A stretch of DNA of 64,000 bases from Cinnamomum chago. Taxonomy: Eukaryota; Streptophyta; Magnoliopsida; Laurales; Lauraceae. Made by a program: the position numbers and the translations under genes. Below, piece after piece: positions 57,783 through 64,000 of the stretch. The notes below the pieces were generated by a model. That model made no database searches, was not told where the DNA came from, and saw only the letters and a list, made by a program, of their open reading frames with translations. Position 1 is the first letter of the stretch. Each line of letters begins with the position of its first letter. The stretch spans positions 40,408,501 to 40,472,500 of the forward strand of contig CP142460.1 of NCBI GenBank assembly GCA_038049695.1, given 5' to 3'.

Positions 57783-60482
57783 TGACACAACCCGACCCAA
57801 AATTAAGATTAAATCCGAGTTAACCCCGAGTCTCGCCCATACTTACTCCCGTGAACTCCGAATCAAATGAAATTCACAAGGGATATCACACATACACATT
57901 ATCTGGAAATATATACAATGTATATACAAAACTGTACAATGTTCTTTGCACACAACAAAATTCATTTACACTAACACATCCAATTGCATATTTAAATACA
58001 ATGTAAGGACGATAAGTTTGAAACGTTTTAAAACCAATTCCTCTCAAAGTTTTCATTCTCCAAGATCATACTCTTATGATATCGCGTCATTTCCACTCAA
58101 CTAATCCTCCTGGAGGAACTGAAGTGGTCTCCTCCACTGACGCTGTGGCCTGGGCAAGATCGGCGCAGGCAACTGAGCCTGTAATACTAGCATTAACACT
58201 GTGAATTCAATAATTCAGCAATGTATAAACAGATACATGATTGTACATGCTAAGTTACACATTTCTGTCTAATTCAATGTTAAACCAATACAAATACAAT
58301 TCAGAATCAATGAGAGTCTTTATTCAAATTTGACAAACTACAATAGCATTTCATATCACATTTTCCTAAAAAGGAAGGAATCACATCTTTCATACGGAAG
58401 AAATCATCTTCCCCGAATGAAGAAATACAAATAGCATTTATTGTGGAATTTATCAGTGCCCGAGCCAAGGACTACTGACATCACCACGGAGCTCCGGAAC
58501 ACTCCCAAATCATTTACTGCAATAGGAACAGCTCATAAAGAGCAATAATCAAATAGCTATGTAGTGCTAGACTAGAGAGTAAACACAATGTACACATTTA
58601 ATCCGTTTCACATTTAATTCAACGAATTCAATTTAACAATTAATCCAATCTGGATTCTAAATCGACAATTAATCATATTCGGGTTTGTTTCAACATATAA
58701 TGCTATTGAAGACAATTAACAATTCAAATTACTTCATTTCAATTCCAACCAATAGAAGGATTAAACCTAACTTTATTTTCATTTGAAACCAACCATTCAG
58801 GTGTAATCTTCGGTTATTTAATGTACGTGTTATTCTCGATGGACACCACATTTTTATGAAATTTGTACATTAAAGTCTCCTTAATTAGCACCCATGGAGG
58901 TATGAACATTATCATCAACCTTGATATAATCAATATGTTCTTTTCCTTAAATTTAGAATTAAATATGAAATTCTATTAGTTTCAATTAACCCACAATCCA
59001 TTTCAGTTTCAAATCCAAGAACACCAATTCCTAGAAACTCCAAGTGTACTTTAAGTACATTTAATTGACCATTTGGTCAAACGAACTTCATCCTTTGGGT
59101 TAACAAAATATAAATTTGGTTACCCGCCACAAATCACTAAATATCCTTGGTTAAGAGAAGTAAATCACGTTTCAGTTGGTCTAAAAGACCTTAAACATTT
59201 AATTCAAGTTCGCTCAAGCGGATCCATATTCGCTCAAGCGAACTTCATCCAGAGAGTGGGTCGCTCGAGCGACCTCTCTAGATCACTCAAGCGATGACAA
59301 ACAGAGACATGTTCGCTCGAGCAGTTGCTATACAGAAAGTAGTTCGCTCAAGCAACTGCTACAAAATTCCAAACCGAAAATTCTGCATTGATCTTCTCCC
59401 GTTCCAAATCCCTTCAAACCTGCAAATAAAATTCTAGAATCTCCTATTCCCTCCTCAAATACCATTTCACATAAGCACAACACTTCTAATCCATCATTTA
59501 ATCAATTCCAAGACCATCAAATTGATCCACAAATTAAATCAAATCAATTCCATATACATATATCAATTATAAAGAAATGAAAACTGAAATTTATATCTAT
59601 ACAAAGATAAACAACAATTTCCTTCACTTCTAAAGTAGCATATAATCATAAGTACTATTTATACTTGCCTTTAATTCAAGTTTAACACAAAACCCTTTTC
59701 TTCTCAAGCTTTATTTGACACAAAACTACCAAATTCCAAGCCTTCTTTGTAACCTAACATCAATAACAATCCCAAAACAAACTTCTTGAGTTGTTTGATA
59801 TGGAAAAGGGTCTAAGGAACCTAATTACAACTGAAATTACTTTTGATACTCACTGTGTATCTTGATGTAAGAAAATCTGAGATCTTTTTCAAGCTTTAAC
59901 TTCAAGAAATCCAACCAAATTGATGAAGACAAATTCCTCTGCAAAAACCACTTGCAAAGTCTCTTTTCAACACTTGAGAATGAAGAAACGAAGAAGGAAG
60001 CAAGAAACCTAGCTCAAGTTCTCTGTTGCAGTTGCTGGAACATTCGTATGAATATCATCTAGGTTCTTCTTAACCCTTATTGACAGTAACTTGCATTTTA
60101 ACCCTCTTCATTTACCTTATTTCTAGTTTAAGTCAATCCAAAACTCATTTGACTCATTTCAAGTCAAATGAAAATGAATATAGTATGAAAATTGATGTAC
60201 TCTTTGAAATACACATGATGGTATCAAGTTTCACCGTATTCGACGAAATACGCAAAAATCCATATTTACGGAAAAGTCCCTAATTCCATCAAATTGAGTA
60301 TAAAATCAACTCAATCAATTCAATCCCTTCTAAAACTATTTCATTATTTTCAATTCAATCATTCAAAACTAATTATATTCATTTTGATCATTAATCACAC
60401 TTAACTTGATTAATCATACTTAATTTACATTAATCTCAATTAACTAGAGTTAATCTTAATTAACTCGGGACAGGGTGTAACA
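57783..60482 (-). repeat. 5' LTR of gypsy element 2
   Basis: 2700 bp. On the minus strand TGTTACACCCTGTCCCGAG at 60482 to GGGTCGGGTTGTGTCA at 57783. Contains the gttcgctcgagcg cluster at 59205-59365. Confidence 0.92.
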
Positions 60483-60752
60483 GATCTCAAGCAATGAACC
60501 AATCGGGATTCAAAGTGGGTCATTCATCAAAAGCTATCTGGTTGAAGAGTTGAATGTTGCAGAGTCCACGATTGTGAACCTAGAAACCCCTGATGAAGAC
60601 TTTGCCACTGCCCTTGACCGTGGACCAATAAATGGAGGAGTTACTGCAATTGTTGATGAATATCCTTAACGTTGAGCTATTCTTGTCAAACACCAACTGC
60701 AAGTTCAAAATTGTTGGGCAGGAGTTCACGAAAAGCGGATTTGGTTTTGTAA
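60483..60752 (+). pseudogene. GLR: glutamate receptor-like channel (GLR), right part of a split gene
   Basis: After the duplicated gatct the frame reads ISSNEPIGIQSGSF, IKSYLVEELNVAESTIVNLE, DEDFATALDRGPINGGVTAI, VDEYP and, after a frame change with TAA, NVELFLSNTNCKFKIVGQEF and TKSGFGF. This is the S2 ligand-binding lobe of plant GLR channels, including the conserved AIVDE and GQEFTKSG(W)GF motifs. The following gtaacc could be a splice donor. M4 and the cytosolic tail are not recognised downstream. It continues directly from 35405-35598. The several frame breaks on both sides mean the gene is a pseudogene; whether decay came before or after the insertion cannot be told from this window alone. 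Confidence 0.92.
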
Positions 60753-61690
60753 CCATCTCCTCTCATATATGAATGGGAAATGATGCCACGGTGCACCTGC
60801 ATCTACTCCAATAGTAGGTAGTTTGAATATTTTGCCAAAGCGGTGGTTGTCCATTCTCCAATGCATTTCATAGTGGGACAAAAATCAGAAATGGCATTAC
60901 TCAATAAGGTGGGGTTCTTTTTTCCAGCCTGACATTTTTGTTAGTTCTGTACATGGATTTGGGATGGCAAGGTTGAGAAAACAGTACCTCACTAATCTTG
61001 GTAAAGAAAATAAAAGAGTGGATAACCATCCATTATGCCAATGACCCACTGGCCTAGTTCATTCTTAATTCCTAGTAACTCATGGTAAGGTTTTTAACGA
61101 AGGCATATTAAAGAGGTGTTGACTGCTGAGTGAAGAAAATAAGGAGAAGATGTAGATGAGACCCTCAATTTCATAGGATTTGATTTCCTTAGATGATGGG
61201 CAGGTAGTCATTTCCTATCAAAGAGGAGGTTATTAAATGGATCAAATGTTCTTTCTTATTTATTTCTATTTTGTTGTCTAGACTAAATAAATGACCACTT
61301 TGCTTATGTCATTTCATTTTTTACTTTTTTCTTTTTGTTCTATTGTAAAATATATTAATATCATTTTCTCAAGTGTGGGTCAACGTCCAACTGATTAGAA
61401 AACGGAATTATGTAAGCATTTCTGTCCTTGATACCATTTCATTTTTATTTTTACTTTTTTTGGGGGAAAGTCTCTAGTATGTGCTTGAAGCTGGCTGCTT
61501 AAGGTTAGCATTGGACTACTGAGAATATTGCATATTGTACCCATCATTAGTCCGAATTTTATCGGCATCTCATATGCATATCATTTGCCTTACACAGAGA
61601 TTTTATCATTCTATCACATTAACGGATTATCGAATTATCATGTATAAATCCGATTATTTATAGCGCATTTTTTTTGTAATTTCTCTTATG
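60753..61690. other. non-coding, possibly GLR intron or 3' region
   Basis: No recognised coding text on either strand and no repeat shared with the rest of the window. AT-rich with several t runs. The final GLR exon would be expected on this side but I could not find one. Confidence 0.4.
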
Positions 61691-61693
61691 TAG

Positions 61694-61830
61694 GTGGACC
61701 CCGCGACTATCCCAATATTCCGGCTAGTGTCCCAAGCCATCAAGAAGAGATTTCAATAAAGAAATTACATGAAGAAATCTTAAGAAGTGTTGAAGAATTC
61801 CAAAATAAGAGGAGAAGGCTTTATGAATAA
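61694..61830 (+). pseudogene. possible orphan terminal exon, 44 residues
   Basis: A T-rich tract and ttatgtag (61687-61693) look like a 3' splice site. After it an open frame reads GPRDYPNIPASVPSHQEEIS, IKKLHEEILRSVEEFQNKRR, RLYE and a stop. The charged helical composition is protein-like, but I do not recognise the family. It lies 0.9 kb downstream of the GLR relic on the same strand. It could be a terminal exon of that or another gene, or chance. Confidence 0.3.
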
Positions 61831-61863
61831 AAGAAGTCAATTTTTTAACACAAATGATTGGTT

Positions 61864-61917
61864 GGTGTATTGGTTGGAGCTTGGGTTGGTATGGAATAGG
61901 TTATGGGTTCAAGTCCT
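61864..61917 (+). other. tRNA-like A and B box pair
   Basis: tggtgtattgg (61864-61874) and ggttcaagtcc (61907-61917) resemble the internal polymerase III promoter boxes of tRNA genes with 32 bp between them. The sequence between does not fold as a tRNA, so a tRNA-derived SINE head is the likeliest reading. Weak. Confidence 0.3.
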
Positions 61918-61929
61918 TACAATTGCATA

Positions 61930-63110
61930 ATATTTTTTTCCATTAACTAATCAAATGGAAGCAATCCTTGTGAAATGAAATGAGCCAATCAAATGTCTTC
62001 AATGTTCCTATAAATTAGAATGTTTTTGTAGAGTAAAGGGAGATCTTTTGGCAAGTTAATCTTTTTACAATTTTATTTTTACTTTTAGATTGTAATTAGG
62101 AGCTTCTTTGTAACTAATCTAGAGAGAGTGTGTAATTGAAGATCATTAATGAAGATTTTGAGCTCTTTCTTGATGTTTAGTGGCTAAAGGTCTTGGATTA
62201 GGCTCTCCTTTTGAAGCTAAGTAATGTGATTAATTCAATTACATGCATTTTTTAATTCTCTATTTGTGAATTGATTGATTAGTAGATTTTAGATCTAATT
62301 GTGCTAATCTCTCTCATTTCTCATGCTCTATCTCCACACTTGATGCTTTGATAATCACAATTGATGCTTTATAGTTGGATTAAGTTCTCTCACATAGCAT
62401 GCTCTAGAGCCCTTATCTTTGATCTTTTGTACCTTGATTTTGATGATTAATTGTTAGGGTAGTTAGGATATGATCTAGAATCTTGGCTTTTTTTTATTTT
62501 CTTTATTTTGATCTTCATTGCTATATCATCCAATCTAATTAGGCAAGAGATTGCTAATTGGATTATACATTTGGGAATTGAATTAGAACATGCATTGTTT
62601 AAATTAATTACATACTTAGTGGATTTTGGATTGCCTAATCTCTTCTTTTATAATTGTTAATTTAAATCCTCGTTTGATTTGTTATTTTTATTTTTAGATT
62701 GTTAGATCTACATTTCATAGAACTTGTTTTAAAACCCACACATTTCACACCACATCTTCACCTTAAATCTTCCATTTCCACCACCACTCATCCATTAGTT
62801 GAGGGTAGTTTGATAAATCTTGTTAATTTCATATTTTAAATTGTTAGTTAGAGTAGTTTAGTTGCTATTTTAGTTTTGTTTCACATTTCAATTAGTTTAA
62901 TTCCATTTTTCACACAAAGTTTATTAGTTTTAATTGTTCACTTCAATTGTTTACATTAGCTACATCTTAGTTCAATTCTACATTAATTGTATTCATTGCT
63001 TGTTCCATCCTCTCCTCGTGGGATCAATAACCCGGACTCTTTAGTCCTTTACTACTTGACGACACCGTAGTCTTGCTGTTAAGCATTACACATCTAAGTG
63101 TCGATCAAGA
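61930..63110 (+). repeat. LTR-like non-coding stretch
   Basis: Contains a TATA-like cctataaatta (about 62009-62019), a T-rich body and, near the end, ctctcctcgtgggatcaata, then acttgacgacaccgtag, a type of text seen close to the end of some gypsy LTR/leader regions. No pair and no target duplication were found. Family unknown. Confidence 0.3.
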
Positions 63111-63129
63111 GTCATTACTTTATGTTTCT

Positions 63130-64000
63130 CAAATAATAAATTGGTTTTGTCAGACACATTATATGTACCGTTTTTACGGTGGAATTTAATTTCAATTTCT
63201 AGTTTGGTGAATAAAAGTTATTCTATTACTTTTGGTACTAAAGTTGTCATAAAGAGGAATGGTACTTTTATATGTTCTAGTAAGGTAACCAATGGGCTTT
63301 ATTTGTTAACTCCCACGATGTATGAGATACACGATACTAAAACAATTAATAGACCATCATTAAAAAGGAAGTCACATTCATCTAATCCAACAAAAAATTG
63401 GCACTTGAGGCTACGTCATATAAACCAAAATAGAATTGACAGGCTAGTGAAAGATGGTATCTTACCTTCATTTGTGGTAGAACCAATATGTGTGCTAGTC
63501 CTGTCGAGAAGGCAAAATGATCAAAAGACCCTTTTCATCTAAGGGCAATAGGGCCAAAGATTTATTGGAATTAGTGCATACTGATGTGTGTGGATCCATT
63601 AATGTCAGGGCCAGAGGAGGATATGAGTACTTCATCACTTTCACAGATCATTACTCAAGATATGGATACATATACCTTATGCACAGCAAGTCTGAGGCTT
63701 TTGAAAAGTTCAAAGAGTTTCAAGCGGAAGCGGAAAAGCAATTAGGTAAGAGTATCAAGACTCTTCGATCAGGTCGAGGAGGGGAATATCTCTCTACAGA
63801 TTTTATGGGATACTAATCAGAGAATGTGATTCTATCCTAGTTGTCTGCTCCCGGTATGCCTCAACAGAATGGAGTAGCGGAAAGAGGAACCGGACTCTTT
63901 TAGATATGATCGGGTCTACGCTGAGTTTCTCAAGATTACCTATATCATTTTGGGGATACGCCTTGGATACTGCGATGTACATACTAAACCTCGTGCCATC
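63130..64000 (+). mobile_element. Ty1/copia element, pol region, broken, cut by window end
   Basis: Shows the GAG-pre-integrase part (RWNLISISSLVNKSYSITFG, NWHLRLRHINQNRIDRLVKD) and the integrase core (LLELVHTDVCGSINVRARGG, YEYFITFTDHYSRYGYIYLM, SIKTLRSGRGGEYLS, then GMPQQNGVAERG and SFWGYALDTAMYILN). The order and wording are those of plant copia elements close to Tork/Ale-type lineages. It is broken, with several interruptions. Its left part is not recognisable upstream of 63130 and its right part lies beyond the window. Confidence 0.88.

Larger units (their letters stand above)
35599..60482 (-). mobile_element. gypsy element 2, Tekay/Del-like chromovirus, broken, minus strand
   Basis: LTRs at 57783-60482 (5' in element sense) and 35599-38312 (3'), TG...CA type, flanked by gatct. 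Read on the minus strand the order is LTR, primer site, gag, protease, reverse transcriptase, RNase H, integrase, chromodomain, LTR. Without the nested element it would be about 10.3 kb. It is broken, with on the order of fifteen interruptions. LTRs differ by about 5% where compared, so it is older than the element nested in it (41049-55624). It sits in a GLR gene in antisense orientation. Confidence 0.93.

Noticed and set aside
61864-61917. A functional tRNA gene
   Set aside because: The boxes are present but the flanks do not form an acceptor stem or anticodon arm.

Overview
The window is a transposon-dense intergenic stretch of a large flowering-plant genome. The evidence is nested Ty3/gypsy chromovirus elements with 2.7-3.1 kb LTRs, Ty1/copia coding sequence, CACTA, hAT-like and Harbinger-like DNA elements, and fragments of three plant host genes: a glutamate receptor-like channel (GLR), a PHD-finger acyl-CoA N-acyltransferase of the IDM1 type, and the SUMO-conjugating enzyme SCE1. 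The species cannot be fixed from the sequence. No intact host gene was found.

Layout. 1-2905: two LTR-like sequences head to head, giving 1.1 kb inverted arms around a 528 bp loop. 3079-4217: an LTR-like remnant with a long poly-G run. 4226-5270: an array of about six degenerate 148 bp units. 5270-7983, 14336-15092 and 20738-20880: pieces of one non-coding LTR-like host sequence, interrupted by a 1.6 kb hAT-like element (5783-7383), a 6.35 kb CACTA element (7984-14335) and a 5.6 kb solo-LTR-like element (15093-20732). The CACTA element carries minus-strand fragments of an IDM1-like gene (introns kept) and of SCE1 (no intron), and contains a 520 bp Harbinger-like MITE.

20881-35340: gypsy element 1 (Tekay/Del-like chromovirus, plus strand, broken), with one solo LTR of another family in its internal region and a second, inverted copy of that family in its 3' LTR. 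35405-35598 and 60483-60752: the two halves of a decayed GLR gene, separated by gypsy element 2 (35599-60482, minus strand, target duplication gatct). Inside element 2 sits gypsy element 3 (41049-55624, plus strand, target duplication ctccc). Inside element 3 sits a 5.8 kb LTR-like block (45995-51770, minus orientation). This is four levels of nesting inside one host gene. 60753-64000: non-coding sequence, a possible orphan terminal exon, a tRNA-like promoter pair, an LTR-like stretch, and the start of a broken Ty1/copia pol region that runs off the window.

Points most worth a second look: the CACTA element that captured two chromatin/SUMO-related genes on one strand; the GLR gene split by a dated retrotransposon stack; and a pattern in which unrelated LTR families each carry a cluster of a different GC-rich palindrome (GGTCGACC, GCTCGAGC, GGCTAGCC/GGTTAACC, GGCGCC), in the chromovirus LTRs mostly about 1.1-1.6 kb from the LTR start.
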